A stretch of DNA of 63,407 bases from Frankiales bacterium (GTDB lineage: Bacteria; Actinomycetota; Actinomycetes; Mycobacteriales; SCTD01), in NCBI GenBank assembly GCA_025965475.1, contig JAOPWV010000200.1:1-63407 (forward strand). Direction: 5' to 3'. The notes beneath the pieces are model-generated. The model made no database searches. It was not told the origin of the DNA and was given only the letters and a program-made list of their open reading frames with translations. Position numbers and translations under genes: made by a program. Shown piece by piece: positions 31,785 to 41,863 of the stretch (its first letter is position 1; each line of letters starts with the position of its first letter).

Positions 31785-32335
31785 CCGCCGGTGGTCTCGG
31801 CCGGTTGCTTCTCCTTGACGCGGAGCAGCACGATCGCCACCGAGAGGAGCAGGATCAGCGCGCCGAGCAGGCCGAGCTCCACCATGGCCCGGGCGAACTC
31901 CGGCCCCTTGGGCAGGTACTCGTTCGCGGCCTTCACCGACAGCAGCAGGATCTCCTTGATGCTGGCGAGGATCCCGGCGATGAGGAACGGCTCCGCGACG
32001 ATCTGCCGCTCCGCGAGAGTCGTGCGCACCGCGTAGAGCAGCTCCACGAAGATGAAGACGAGCAGCAGGCTGTCCAGCACGTCGAGCATCACGTCGTCGC
32101 CGCTCCTGGTGGAGCGGTCCCAGAGGACGATGGCCGACCGGATCGTCACGATGATCGCGCCGATGGCGAGCAGGGCGGCGATGGACACGTAGATCACGTC
32201 CTCGACCGTCCCGAGCAGCCGGTTGCCGAGGCGGACGGCCGGTGGCAACGGCTGGTCGGTGCCGTTCCCCTCGTCGGGCTCGGTCTTCTCGGCTTGCTTC
32301 TTGGCCTGCGGCTTTGCCGGCGGGGCGGTGGGCAT
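31781..32335 (-). CDS. PsiE-like membrane protein
   Basis: Four TM segments with AIVLWD...VELLYAVRTTLAERQIVAEPFLIAGILASIKEILLLS. Confidence 0.8.
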   Translation of the reverse strand: MPTAPPAKPQAKKQAEKTEPDEGNGTDQPLPPAVRLGNRLLGTVEDVIYVSIAALLAIGAIIVTIRSAIVLWDRSTRSGDDVMLDVLDSLLLVFIFVELLYAVRTTLAERQIVAEPFLIAGILASIKEILLLSVKAANEYLPKGPEFARAMVELGLLGALILLLSVAIVLLRVKEKQPAETTGG

Positions 32336-32385
32336 CGCGACATGATGCCCGATCCGCCGGACCGGCCCCGTACGCTCCTGGCGTC

Positions 32386-32715
32386 GTGGACCAGAACCTG
32401 CTCTACCTGCTCGTGCTCGCCGGCTGTCTGCTGGCCACCGCGCCGTTGGAGATCGTCCTGCACACACGGGTCTACGCCCGTCGCCGGCGGCTGCTGCTGA
32501 CGCTGCTCCCGGTCTTCCTGGTCTTCACGACCTGGGACGCCCTGGCCATCCGGGCCGGGCATTGGGCGTACGACCCCCGGCAGACCACCGGCGTCCACGT
32601 CGGCGACGTCCCCCTCGAGGAGCTGCTGTTCTTCCTCGTCGTCCCGGTCTGCTCGGTGCTGGCCCTGGAGGCGGTCCGGGCGGCCCGCGGCTGGCCGGCC
32701 GGTGACGAGCGATGA
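32386..32715 (+). CDS. crtYc: Lycopene cyclase domain protein (CrtYc-like)
   Basis: TWDALAIRAGHWAYDPRQTTGVHVGDVPLEELLFFLVVP. Confidence 0.88.
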   Translation: MDQNLLYLLVLAGCLLATAPLEIVLHTRVYARRRRLLLTLLPVFLVFTTWDALAIRAGHWAYDPRQTTGVHVGDVPLEELLFFLVVPVCSVLALEAVRAARGWPAGDER

Positions 32716-33011
32716 CGTACACGCAGGCGGCGGTGCTCGGCGTCGTGGGCACGGTCCTGCTCGACCTGGTCGTGCTGCGCACCCGGCTGCTCACGCGCAA
32801 GCTGTTCTGGACGGCGTACGCGATCATCGTGTTCTTCCAGTTGGTGACCAACGGGATCCTCACCGGCCGGCACGTCGTCACCTACGACCCGGACGTGATC
32901 CTCGGGCCGCGGGTCGTCTACGCGCCGGTGGAGGACCTGCTGTTCGGTTTCGCGCTGGTCGTGCAGACGCTGTCCTGGTGGGTGTTCTGGGGACGCCGCC
33001 TGGAGCGCTGA
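32712..33011 (+). CDS. crtYd: Lycopene cyclase domain protein (CrtYd-like)
   Basis: FFQLVTNGILTGRHVVTYDPDVILGPRVVYAPVEDLLFGFALV; 4-nt overlap with crtYc. Confidence 0.88.
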   Translation: MTYTQAAVLGVVGTVLLDLVVLRTRLLTRKLFWTAYAIIVFFQLVTNGILTGRHVVTYDPDVILGPRVVYAPVEDLLFGFALVVQTLSWWVFWGRRLER

Positions 33012-33013
33012 GC

Positions 33014-33316
33014 TCAGAAGTGGGCGATGATCGCGACGATCATCCCGGCCACCAGGATCACCACGATCCCGATGAGCGTGAGGGTCACGACGATCGGCGT
33101 GCGCGAGGCGGCGACCGGCTCGACCGGGGGCGGCCGGTGGTCCTCCACGGCCCCGGAGATCTGGTCGGCCTCCGGCGGGGTCTCGCCGGGCGGCACGCCG
33201 CCACCGGGCTCCAGTCCGGGTGTCTCGATCGGATCCGGGTCGGGGTCGTGGTGGCGGTGCTCGGGACCGGTCACCCGCTGAGCGTCACCGTTGTACGCGG
33301 ACCGAAACGCCGTCAT
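33014..33316 (-). CDS. DUF6480-like small membrane protein
   Basis: DPDPIETPGLEPGGGVPPGETPPEADQ plus one C-terminal TM helix. Confidence 0.75.
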   Translation of the reverse strand: MTAFRSAYNGDAQRVTGPEHRHHDPDPDPIETPGLEPGGGVPPGETPPEADQISGAVEDHRPPPVEPVAASRTPIVVTLTLIGIVVILVAGMIVAIIAHF

Positions 33317-34250
33317 CGTCGTGTCCCTGCGCCGGGCCGCGGCGGGCGGCCCGCGCCCGGACGAGGCCCGGCACCGCCACCCGCGCACGGCGGGCCGCGC
33401 CGACCGAGACACGCCTGTCGAGCACCGCGTAGCCGGCCCGCTCGACCTCGTCGAGGATCCCGCCGTACAGGGCCAGCGCCGTCTCGATGCACGGCCGGCT
33501 TGTCGGGTGGAGCAGCCGGACCCCCTGCGCCGCGCTGCGGTAGAGCTCGCGGGTGCGGGCCACCTCGAAGGCCAGCAGCCGGCGGACCGGACCGTCCACG
33601 ACGCCGTGGGCGAGGTGCTCGCGGGTCACGCCGAACGCGGCGAGGTCCTCGGCCGGCAGGTACACCCGTCCGCGCCGCAGGTCCTCGCCGACGTCGCGGA
33701 TGAAGTTGCTGAGCTGGAAGGCGACCCCGAGGTCGACGGCGTACGGGTCGGCGATCTCGCGCGGGACCACCGGTTCGAGCAGCGGGACCATCTCGAGCCC
33801 GATCACCGCGGCGGATCCGTACACGTAGCCCAGGAGATCCTCGTAGGTCGGGTACGAGGTCACCGTCAGGTCCATCCGCATCGAGGCCAGGAACGCCTCG
33901 ATGTAGGCCACGGGGATCTCCCAGCGGCGGAGGGTGTCGACGAGTGCCCGCGACACCAGGTCGTCCGACCTGCCAGCCGCCAGGTCGGCCAGGACCTCGT
34001 CGCCCCAGCGGGCGAGCCGGTCCGCTTTCTCCGCCTCGGTCAAGGTCGAGGCGAGGTCGTCGACGAGTTCGTCCGCGTAGCGCGCGAAGCCGTAGAGCGC
34101 GTGCACGTAGGGCCGCTTCCACGGCGGCAGCAGCAGGGTGGCGAGGTAGTAGGTCCGGCCGTGCGCGGAGTTCAGCCGCCGGCACGCCTCGTACGACGCG
34201 CGCAGCGCCGGGTCGGTGATCCCGGCGGCGTCGAGCTCGCGGCCGCTCAT
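33285..34250 (-). CDS. crtB: Phytoene/squalene synthase
   Basis: YGFARYADELVDD, QLSNFIRDVGEDLRRGRVYLP. Confidence 0.92.
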   Translation of the reverse strand: MSGRELDAAGITDPALRASYEACRRLNSAHGRTYYLATLLLPPWKRPYVHALYGFARYADELVDDLASTLTEAEKADRLARWGDEVLADLAAGRSDDLVSRALVDTLRRWEIPVAYIEAFLASMRMDLTVTSYPTYEDLLGYVYGSAAVIGLEMVPLLEPVVPREIADPYAVDLGVAFQLSNFIRDVGEDLRRGRVYLPAEDLAAFGVTREHLAHGVVDGPVRRLLAFEVARTRELYRSAAQGVRLLHPTSRPCIETALALYGGILDEVERAGYAVLDRRVSVGAARRARVAVPGLVRARAARRGPAQGHDDDGVSVRVQR

Positions 34251-35581
34251 GCCGGTGCCCGCTCGGCGGTGCGGCGTACGACGAGGACGGCCGCCGCGGC
34301 CGCCAGCAGCGCCGGGACGCCGTAGAGGGGCGGTCGCACCAGGTGCCGGCCGCTGGGCAGGACGAGCAGGCAGAGCACCACGCAGGTGGCGGCGAACGCG
34401 GTGGCGGTCCGCTTGCCGATCACGGCGGCGAGCAGCACGAGGCCCCACAGCAGGTACCACGCCTGCACGGTCGGTCCGAGGACCACGACCGCGAGCAGGG
34501 CCAGCCCGAGGGCGCGGACCGGGCCGACGCGGTCGGCGCGCAGCAGCAGCACCGCGCTCACCGCCAGCCCGGCGAGCACCCCGAGGAACTGCACGACGTG
34601 CAGGCCGCCATCGGCCAGCTCGCCCACGGCCAGCCCCAGGCCGGTCGTCGGGGAGAACAGGCTCAGCCGGGCATTGCCCGCATCGAGCGTGTGGACCCAG
34701 CCCCAGCCCAGACCGGTCGCGGCCGTGACGAGGACCGCGGTGACCGCGGCGGTCAGCGCCACCGTCAGAGCGGCCCGGGCCCGCTCGGTCACGCCGATCA
34801 CCGTGAGGGGCAGGAAAGCCAGTCCCGCCGCGGCGGGGGCCTTGACCAGGGCGGCGAGCGTGACGAGTGCGCCGGCGGCGACCAGCCGGCCGGGCATCCG
34901 GGTCGTCATGGCCACGGCGATGCCGGCCACGAGCAGCCCGATCATCAGGGCGTCGTTGTGGGCGCCGGCCACCAGGTGCAGCAGCACGAGAGGATTGGCC
35001 AGGCCGAGCCAGAGCGCGCGGACCGGCGGGACGCCGTGCGCCGCCGCCAGCCGCGGGAGCCCCCAGGCGACGAGCGCGAGCCCGGCCACCACGAGCAGCC
35101 GCAGCGCCAGCACGGTCGCGAAGACGTGCTCGCCGGTGGCCCGCTCGAGCTGCCCGGCCAGCCACAGGAACACCGGGCCGTACGGCGAGGGCGTGCCGCC
35201 CCAGACGCCGTCGACCTCCGCCGCCAGCGGACCGGGCACGCTGCTGGGGCCGGCCGTGTACGGGTCCAGGCCGAGTGCGACGAGGCGGGCCTGACCGGCG
35301 TACGCGTAGACGTCCCGGCTGAACAGCGGCGGCCCGACCAGCAGCGGCAGCGCCCAGAGCCCGAAGGCCCGCAGGACCAGCCCGGTCGAGCGGGCCCGCC
35401 GCAGGAACCACCATGCGACGAGGAGCAGCACCACCCCGCACATGCTCAGCACGGTCGACGCGACGACCGCCCCGTGCAGCGGACCCGCGTAGGTGCTCGG
35501 CATGGCGCCGGCCCCCAGACCGCCGACGGCCACCAGGAGGCTGCCGGCGAGGCCGACGGCGAGCAGGCGGCGGTCGGTCAC
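34247..35581 (-). CDS. Polyprenol-phosphomannose-dependent mannosyltransferase (MptA/Rv2174-like)
   Basis: Polytopic GT-C protein, PPLFSRDVYAYAGQARLV, NPLVLLHLVAGAHNDALM; 4-nt overlaps on both sides. Confidence 0.82.
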   Translation of the reverse strand: MTDRRLLAVGLAGSLLVAVGGLGAGAMPSTYAGPLHGAVVASTVLSMCGVVLLLVAWWFLRRARSTGLVLRAFGLWALPLLVGPPLFSRDVYAYAGQARLVALGLDPYTAGPSSVPGPLAAEVDGVWGGTPSPYGPVFLWLAGQLERATGEHVFATVLALRLLVVAGLALVAWGLPRLAAAHGVPPVRALWLGLANPLVLLHLVAGAHNDALMIGLLVAGIAVAMTTRMPGRLVAAGALVTLAALVKAPAAAGLAFLPLTVIGVTERARAALTVALTAAVTAVLVTAATGLGWGWVHTLDAGNARLSLFSPTTGLGLAVGELADGGLHVVQFLGVLAGLAVSAVLLLRADRVGPVRALGLALLAVVVLGPTVQAWYLLWGLVLLAAVIGKRTATAFAATCVVLCLLVLPSGRHLVRPPLYGVPALLAAAAAVLVVRRTAERAPA

Positions 35582-37104
35582 CCGAGGGCCCGCGAGCGGT
35601 ATCCCCGGGCGGGGCCGAGGATGCGCTCGGCGGCCAGCCGGCCGCTCACCAGCACCATCGGGACCCCGACCCCGGGCTGCGTCCCGGAGCCCGCGAACAC
35701 CACGCCGTCGACCTTGGGGGCGAGGTTGGCCGGCCGGAACGGGCCGGTCTGGAAGAACGAGTGGGCGCTCGCGAACGGCGCGCCGCGCTCCATGCCCCGC
35801 CGCTGCCAGTCCGCCGGGGTGGTCACGTCCTCCACCTCGATGGCGTCGCCGAACCCGACGTACCCGAGCTGCTCGAGGCGCGCAACGACCTCGTCGCGGT
35901 AGCGCGGACCGATGACGTCCCAGTCGATGCCGGCATCGAGGTTGGGCGTCGGGAACAGCACGTAGTAGCTGTGCCGGCCGTCCGGCGCCAGCGACGGGTC
36001 GGAGTGGGTCGGGTTGGTGACGAGCACCGACGGGTCCGCCATCAGCTGCCGGCGGTCGATGAGGTCGGTGAACACCTCCCGCCAGGCGCGACCGAAGTGG
36101 ATGTTGTGGTGCGCGGTCTTCGTGTACCCCTGGGTCGAACCGGCGAGCAGCAGGAAGCAGGACGGCGAGTAGCCCAGCCGCTTCACGCGCCGGGGCGTGG
36201 CCGCCGGCGGCAGCAGCTCCCGGTAGGCGACGGGCAGGTCGGGGGTGAGGACCACGACGTCCGCCGGGATCCGCTCGCCGTCGGCCGTCTCCACACCGAC
36301 CGCGCGGCCGTGCTCGACGAGCACCCGGCTGACCTCGGTGGAGTACCGCAGCTGCACGCCGTGCTTCTCGGCCGCTCCGGCCAGCGCCCGGGGGACGGCA
36401 TGCATCCCGCCCTTCGGGAAGTAGACGCCCGCAACCGAGTCCATGTAGGCGATCACGGCGTAGATCGCGAGGGCGTCGTACGGCGACAGGCCGGCGTACA
36501 TCGACTGGAACGACAGCACCCGCTGGGTGCGCGGATCCTTCAGGTACTGGCCGACCTTGGGGGCGAGCCGGCGGAACCCGCCGAGGGCGGCCAGGCGGGC
36601 CAGGTCGGGCCGGACCAGGTCGAGTGGCGAGTCGATGTTCCGGTCGATGAAGCTCTTCATCTCGTAGCGGTACAGCTGCGAGACGAACGCGACGTAGCGC
36701 CGGTAGCCAGCCGCCTCGGCAGGACCGCACACCCGCTCGACCTCGGCCTCCATCGCCGCCGCGTCCGCCTTCACGTCGAGCCTCGAACCGTCGGGGTAGT
36801 AGGCCCGGTAGAGCGGGTCGATCGGGGTCAGCTCGAGCCAGTCCTCGAGCTTCTCGCCGACACAGTCGAGCGCGTCCGCGATCAGGTCGGGCATGGTCAG
36901 GACCGTCGGCCCGGTGTCGAAGCGGTAGCTGCCGCCGGCCGGTGAGGCGACCTCCAGCAGCCCGGCCCGCCCGCCTGGCACGTCCTCACGCTCCACGACC
37001 GTCACCTCACGGCCCGCGCCGGCCAGCCGCAGGGCGGCCGACAGCCCGGCAAGGCCGGCACCGACGACGACCACGCGGTCGGTCCTGCCGGTCACCGTCT
37101 TCAC
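35578..37104 (-). CDS. crtI: Phytoene desaturase
   Basis: VVVGAGLAGLSAALRLAGAGREVTVVER, RFDTGPTVLTMPD, GTQPGVGVPMVLVSGRLAAERI. Confidence 0.9.
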   Translation of the reverse strand: MKTVTGRTDRVVVVGAGLAGLSAALRLAGAGREVTVVEREDVPGGRAGLLEVASPAGGSYRFDTGPTVLTMPDLIADALDCVGEKLEDWLELTPIDPLYRAYYPDGSRLDVKADAAAMEAEVERVCGPAEAAGYRRYVAFVSQLYRYEMKSFIDRNIDSPLDLVRPDLARLAALGGFRRLAPKVGQYLKDPRTQRVLSFQSMYAGLSPYDALAIYAVIAYMDSVAGVYFPKGGMHAVPRALAGAAEKHGVQLRYSTEVSRVLVEHGRAVGVETADGERIPADVVVLTPDLPVAYRELLPPAATPRRVKRLGYSPSCFLLLAGSTQGYTKTAHHNIHFGRAWREVFTDLIDRRQLMADPSVLVTNPTHSDPSLAPDGRHSYYVLFPTPNLDAGIDWDVIGPRYRDEVVARLEQLGYVGFGDAIEVEDVTTPADWQRRGMERGAPFASAHSFFQTGPFRPANLAPKVDGVVFAGSGTQPGVGVPMVLVSGRLAAERILGPARGYRSRALG

Positions 37105-37130
37105 ACCCGCGAGGGTAGGGGAGCGCGGCC

Positions 37131-37180
37131 ACCCACGCCGGGTCGCGGCAGCCGGCCGCCCGCGAACGGCCGGCGTGGGT
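37131..37180 (-). terminator. Terminator-like inverted repeat downstream of crtI
   Basis: ACCCACGCCGG ... CCGGCGTGGGT perfect 11-bp arms. It lies upstream of crtI and at the 3' end of map, so it probably serves map. Confidence 0.55.
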
Positions 37181-38178
37181 CAGACGCGGGTGAGGATCTC
37201 CGCGCCGTCCTCGGTCACGACGAGGGTGTGCTCGAACTGCGCCGTCCGCGAGCGGTCCCGGGTGACCGCCGTCCAGCCGTCGTCCCACATCTCGTGGTGC
37301 CAGTCGCCGAGGGTGATCATCGGCTCGATGGTGAACGTCATCCCGGGCAACAGTTCCTGCCGGGCCTGCGGGTTGTCGTAGTGGTACACCTGCGGATCGC
37401 TGTGGAACGACCGGCCGATCCCGTGCCCGACGAACGCGCGGACGACGCCGTAGCCGTGCGCCTCAGCGTGCGCCTGGATGGCCCGCCCGATGTCGCGGAC
37501 CGTGTTGCCTGGCTTGACCGCGGCGATGCCCAGGTCGAGGCACTCGCGGGTCACGTTGACCAGCCGGCGCGTCTCGGGGTCGACGTCCCCGACCAGGAAG
37601 GTCGCGTTGGTGTCGCCGTGCACGCCGTCGAGGAAGATCGTGACGTCGCAGTTCACGATGTCGCCGTCCTTGAGCACGGTCGAGTCGGGGAACCCGTGGC
37701 AGATCACCTCGTTGACCGAGGTGCACAGCGACTTCGGGAAGCCGTTGTAGCCCAGCGGCGACGGGTAGCCGCCGCGCTTGATGCACTCCTCGTGCGCGAT
37801 GGCGTCGAGCTCGTCGGTCGTGATCCCCGGGCGGACGGCGGCGCCGACGGCAGCCAGGACCTCGGCCGCGGCCCGGCCGGCCTTGCGCATCAGCTCGATC
37901 GTCTCCGGGTCCTTCGGCCGCGAGGACTCGCGGTCCTTGGGCCGGCCGTGCTTGTCCAGCGCGTACGACGGGCGCGGGATGTGCGCGGGTACCTCGCGGG
38001 GTGGCGAGAGCTTGCCGGGCCGGACGTACCTGGCCGCCTCCGCGTCCTCGGCCGCCTTGCGGGCCTGCTCGGCCGCGGCGCGCTCCGGGTCCAGGTCGGC
38101 GATCCGGTGGCAGCGCTTGTAGCGGCGGCCACTGCCACACCAGCAGGGGTCGTTGGCGGCGAGGGTCGGGGTCGTCAT
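37180..38178 (-). CDS. map: Type I methionyl aminopeptidase with N-terminal SEC-C zinc motif
   Basis: [49 protein letters not shown]. Confidence 0.93.
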   Translation of the reverse strand: MTTPTLAANDPCWCGSGRRYKRCHRIADLDPERAAAEQARKAAEDAEAARYVRPGKLSPPREVPAHIPRPSYALDKHGRPKDRESSRPKDPETIELMRKAGRAAAEVLAAVGAAVRPGITTDELDAIAHEECIKRGGYPSPLGYNGFPKSLCTSVNEVICHGFPDSTVLKDGDIVNCDVTIFLDGVHGDTNATFLVGDVDPETRRLVNVTRECLDLGIAAVKPGNTVRDIGRAIQAHAEAHGYGVVRAFVGHGIGRSFHSDPQVYHYDNPQARQELLPGMTFTIEPMITLGDWHHEMWDDGWTAVTRDRSRTAQFEHTLVVTEDGAEILTRV

Positions 38179-38202
38179 CCCACCAAGGTTACGACCGCGC
38201 CG

Positions 38203-39273
38203 TCAGAGGGCCCGGTCGGTCGCCGCGACGGCGAGTTGTTCGAGCACCTCCCGCGCCTCGTCGTCGACGGGCGCCGCGTGCAGCGCGGTCAGCGCGTCGT
38301 CCATCAGTCGGGAGATCAGCGTCTCGACCCGGGCGAGGGCGCCGGTCTCACAGATGATCCCGCGCAGTTCCGCGACGCCCTGTTCGGACAGCTCGGGGTC
38401 GCCGAGGTGGCGTCGTACGACGGCCGCCTGCGCCGGGCGGGCCGCATCCAGGGTCATCGCGATCAGCGCCGTCCGCTTGCCCTCGCGCAGGTCGTCGCCG
38501 GCCGGCTTCCCGGTCTCGGACGGGTCCCCGAACACCCCGAGCACGTCGTCCCGGAGCTGGAAGGCCTCGCCGAGGGGCAGCCCGTAGCCGGAGTAGCCGT
38601 CCCGCACCTCCTGCCCGGCGCCGGCGAGGGCCGCGCCGAGGTGCAGCGGCCGCTCGATCGTGTATTTCGCCGCCTTGAACCGGGCGACCCGTAGCGCGCT
38701 GTCCACGGTGCCGTCGCCGCTGGACTGCTCGACGAGGTCGAGGTACTGGCCGGCCATCACCTCGACCCGCATCTCGTCGTAGACCGGCTGGCCGCGCAGC
38801 AGCGCGTCCGGCGCCATGCCGGACGTGTTGAGCATCTCGTCGGCCCAGATCAGGCAGAGGTCGCCCAGCAGGATCGCCGCGGAGACGCCGAACCCGTCGG
38901 CCGACCCGAGCCAGCCCTCACGCTGGTGCACGCCGGCGAACCGGCGGTGGATCGCGGGCTGGCCGCGCCGGGTGTCGCTGCCGTCCATGACGTCGTCGTG
39001 GATGAGGGCGCAGGCCTGCAGCAACTCGAGGCAGGCGGCCGCCGTGACGACCGCCTCGCTGTCGGTGCCGCCCGCTCCGCGCCAGCCCCAGTAGCAGAAC
39101 GCCGGCCGCAGCCGCTTGCCGCCGGTGAGCAGGAACGAGTCGATGGCGTCGTGGACGGGGCCGAGTGACGGGCTGATCGCGTCCAGCCGGGCGGCCTGCC
39201 CGGACAGGAAGGCGGACAGTGCCTTTGCGACCCGCGCGCGCAGGTCGTCCCGGTCGAGCGGCGCGGGGCTCAT
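38203..39273 (-). CDS. crtE: Polyprenyl (geranylgeranyl) diphosphate synthase, CrtE/IdsA2-like
   Basis: GGKRLRPAF, LIHDDVMDGSDTRRG, QLRDDVLGVFGD. Confidence 0.9.
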   Translation of the reverse strand: MSPAPLDRDDLRARVAKALSAFLSGQAARLDAISPSLGPVHDAIDSFLLTGGKRLRPAFCYWGWRGAGGTDSEAVVTAAACLELLQACALIHDDVMDGSDTRRGQPAIHRRFAGVHQREGWLGSADGFGVSAAILLGDLCLIWADEMLNTSGMAPDALLRGQPVYDEMRVEVMAGQYLDLVEQSSGDGTVDSALRVARFKAAKYTIERPLHLGAALAGAGQEVRDGYSGYGLPLGEAFQLRDDVLGVFGDPSETGKPAGDDLREGKRTALIAMTLDAARPAQAAVVRRHLGDPELSEQGVAELRGIICETGALARVETLISRLMDDALTALHAAPVDDEAREVLEQLAVAATDRAL

Positions 39274-39315
39274 GGTGCGGAAGGGTAGCCCCGGCCCGCC
39301 CGCTAGCCTGCCGGC

Positions 39316-40224
39316 ATGGCCAGCCGTTCGATCCGCGACATCCTCAGCACGGAGGGGCCGACCTTCTCGTTCGAGTTCTTCCCCCCGAAGACCGACGAGG
39401 GGGAGCGGCAGCTCTGGCAGGCGATCCGGGAGCTCGAGCCGCTGCGGCCCGGGTTCGTGTCGGTGACCTACGGCGCGGGCGGCTCGACACGGGACCGCAC
39501 GGTCCGGGTGACCGAGCGGATCGCGACGGAGACGACGCTGACCCCGCTCGCCCACCTGACCGCGGTCAACCACTCGGTCGCCGAGCTGCGCAAGGTCGTC
39601 GGGCAGTACGCCGACGCCGGCGTCCGCAACGTGCTGGCCCTTCGGGGCGACATGCCCGGCGGCCCGCAGATCGCGTGGGAGAAGCACCCCGAGGGGATCG
39701 AGTACGCCGAGGAGCTCGTGCGACTGGTGAAGGGCCTCGGCGACTTCACGGTCGGCGTCGCCGCCTTCCCCGAGCGGCATCCGGCCTCCGCCGACTTCGA
39801 GAGCGACGTGCGCCACCTCGTTGCCAAGTGCCAGGCCGGCGCGGACTTCGCCGTCACCCAGTTCTTCTTCGACGCCGAGGACTACTTCCGGCTCGTCGAC
39901 GCCCTCGACTACCGGGGCTGCACGACCCCGATCATCCCCGGCGTCATGCCGGTCACCAACGTCTCGCAGATCGAGCGGATGGCCGAGATGTCCGGCGCCG
40001 CCTTCCCGTCCGCGCTGGCCCGACGGCTGCACGCCGTCGAGCACGACCCCGCCGCGGTGCGCGGGATCGGAGTAGAGGTGGCCAGCGAGCTGTGCGAGCG
40101 GCTGCTGCAGGGCGGCGCCCCTGGCGTGCACTTCTACACGCTGAACCGTTCGACCGCCACGAGGGAGATCTGGGCCCGGCTCGGACTCACGACCGCCACC
40201 AGCGCCACGGTCGGAACTCCGTAG
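39316..40224 (+). CDS. metF: Methylenetetrahydrofolate reductase
   Basis: [45 protein letters not shown]. Confidence 0.93.
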   Translation: MASRSIRDILSTEGPTFSFEFFPPKTDEGERQLWQAIRELEPLRPGFVSVTYGAGGSTRDRTVRVTERIATETTLTPLAHLTAVNHSVAELRKVVGQYADAGVRNVLALRGDMPGGPQIAWEKHPEGIEYAEELVRLVKGLGDFTVGVAAFPERHPASADFESDVRHLVAKCQAGADFAVTQFFFDAEDYFRLVDALDYRGCTTPIIPGVMPVTNVSQIERMAEMSGAAFPSALARRLHAVEHDPAAVRGIGVEVASELCERLLQGGAPGVHFYTLNRSTATREIWARLGLTTATSATVGTP

Positions 40225-40275
40225 GAAGAACTCCGTAGCAACTGCGCGAACCGAAGACGCACGCGCTGCGTCCCA

Positions 40276-40301
40276 CCTCCATCAGACCCGCTCGATGGAG
40301 G
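40276..40301 (+). promoter_or_regulatory. SD-sequestering hairpin
   Basis: CCTCCATC-agacccgctc-GATGGAGG; GGAGG ends 6 nt before ATG 40308. Confidence 0.6.
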
Positions 40302-40307
40302 CCTCTC

Positions 40308-41045
40308 ATGCGTCGCACCGCTCTGCTCGCCGTACCGCTCCTGGCGCTCGCCGTCACGGGCGCCTACCTCGTCGGCAGCGTCCACTCACCGGCGGTTGCC
40401 GCCGCCGCGTCAGGCGACGTCGACCCCGCGACACAGGGCATCGTCGTGGCCGGTCTCGGCAAGGTCAGCGGCACCCCTGACGTGCTGCGTATGCAGATCG
40501 GGGTCGAGGTGCGCCGGATCGACGTGTCGACCGCTCTGCGGGACGCGAACGCCCTGCAGACCCGGGTGCGCGACACCCTGCGCCGCGACGGGGTCGACCC
40601 CAAGGACATGCAGACCTCGGACGTCTCGATCTACCCCTCGTTCGACACCAAGGGCAAGCCGGACGGCTACGTCGTGTCCGAGCGGTTGACCGTCAAGCTG
40701 CGCGACCTCGCCAGGGCAGGCAGCATCATCGGCGAGGCCCTTGCGGCCGGCGGCAGCCCGGCGCGGCTGCAGGCCGTGTCGTTCGACCTGGAGGACGACG
40801 CGGCCCTGCTGCAGAAGGCCCGCGATGCGGCATACGCGGACGCGAAGCAGAAGGCTCAGCGCTACGCGGACCTGTCCGGTCGCGCGCTCGGTCAGGTCGA
40901 GCTGGTCAGCGAGGAGCTGCCCGGCGAGCTGCCGGTGCCCTACGCCACCCCGTCCGGCGACGCCGCGAAGAGCTCCGCGGTGCCGATCGAGCCGGGCCGG
41001 TCGCAGGTCAGCGTCGCCGTCACGGTGCGCTGGTCGCTGCGCTGA
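40308..41045 (+). CDS. SIMPL (DUF541) domain secreted protein
   Basis: Signal peptide, then GIVVAGLGKVSGTPDVLRMQIGVEV. Confidence 0.85.
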   Translation: MRRTALLAVPLLALAVTGAYLVGSVHSPAVAAAASGDVDPATQGIVVAGLGKVSGTPDVLRMQIGVEVRRIDVSTALRDANALQTRVRDTLRRDGVDPKDMQTSDVSIYPSFDTKGKPDGYVVSERLTVKLRDLARAGSIIGEALAAGGSPARLQAVSFDLEDDAALLQKARDAAYADAKQKAQRYADLSGRALGQVELVSEELPGELPVPYATPSGDAAKSSAVPIEPGRSQVSVAVTVRWSLR

Positions 41046-41098
41046 CCGCTCCCGCCGTACCGTGATGGCATGCGCCCGCACCGCCTCCCCACCTCGGC

Positions 41099-41863
41099 AT
41101 GACCGGGCTGATCCTGCTCGCGCTGACGGGCGTCGCGGTGGTCGTCCTGCTGGTGACCACCGCGCGGCCGCCGGCCGTCGCGCCGACGGACCGGGCGGCG
41201 TACTTCGACCGCTGGCAGGTGCTGCACGGTGGCTACGACCCGCGGACGGGGAGTGTCCCGCTGCGCGGGTGGCTGACGCTGGTGCACGGTCTGGCCCGCC
41301 CGCTGGCCCGCGCCGGGGTGCAGCCGGACGCCGTGACGATCTCGTCGATCTGGGTGGCGGGGCTGGTGCTCGTGCTCTGCGACGCCGGCGGGCACTGGTG
41401 GGTCCTGGCCGGCCTGGGGATGGTCGCCGGCGGGTTGTGCGACACCCTCGACGGCTGCCTGGCCGTCCTGCAGAACCGCACCACGCGCTGGGGGTACGTC
41501 CTCGACAGTGTCGTGGACCGGATCAACGACACGCTCTACCTGGTCGCGCTCGTGCTGGTCGGCTGTCCGGGGTGGCTGGCGGTCGCGTGCGGCTTCGGGT
41601 TCTTCCTGCTGGAGTACCTGCGGGCGCGGGCGGGCAACGCCGGCGGTGACGAGGTCGGCCTGATCACGATGGCTGAGCGGCCGACCCGGGTCATCGTGCT
41701 GTCGCTGTCGGTCCTGCTGAGCGGGGTGTTCCCCTCGCTGTGTCTCGTGCTGTCCGCTCTCGGGCCCGCGGTCCTGCTGATCATGACGGCCGTGTCGGTG
41801 GTGCAGCTCGGCCTGACGGTCCGCCGCCAGCTGGCGGCGCTCCCGTCCGACCGGCCGCGCTAG
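41099..41863 (+). CDS. CDP-alcohol phosphatidyltransferase family protein
   Basis: GLCDTLDGCLAVLQNRTTRWGYVLDSVVDR (DGxxAR-like motif region) with TM segments. Confidence 0.8.
   Translation: MTGLILLALTGVAVVVLLVTTARPPAVAPTDRAAYFDRWQVLHGGYDPRTGSVPLRGWLTLVHGLARPLARAGVQPDAVTISSIWVAGLVLVLCDAGGHWWVLAGLGMVAGGLCDTLDGCLAVLQNRTTRWGYVLDSVVDRINDTLYLVALVLVGCPGWLAVACGFGFFLLEYLRARAGNAGGDEVGLITMAERPTRVIVLSLSVLLSGVFPSLCLVLSALGPAVLLIMTAVSVVQLGLTVRRQLAALPSDRPR

Noticed and set aside
34343-36945. Large plus-strand ORFs antisense to the mannosyltransferase and crtI (e.g. 34343..35902, 35413..36945)
   Set aside because: Shadow ORFs with Gln/Arg/Gly-rich composition opposite well-defined membrane and FAD-enzyme genes
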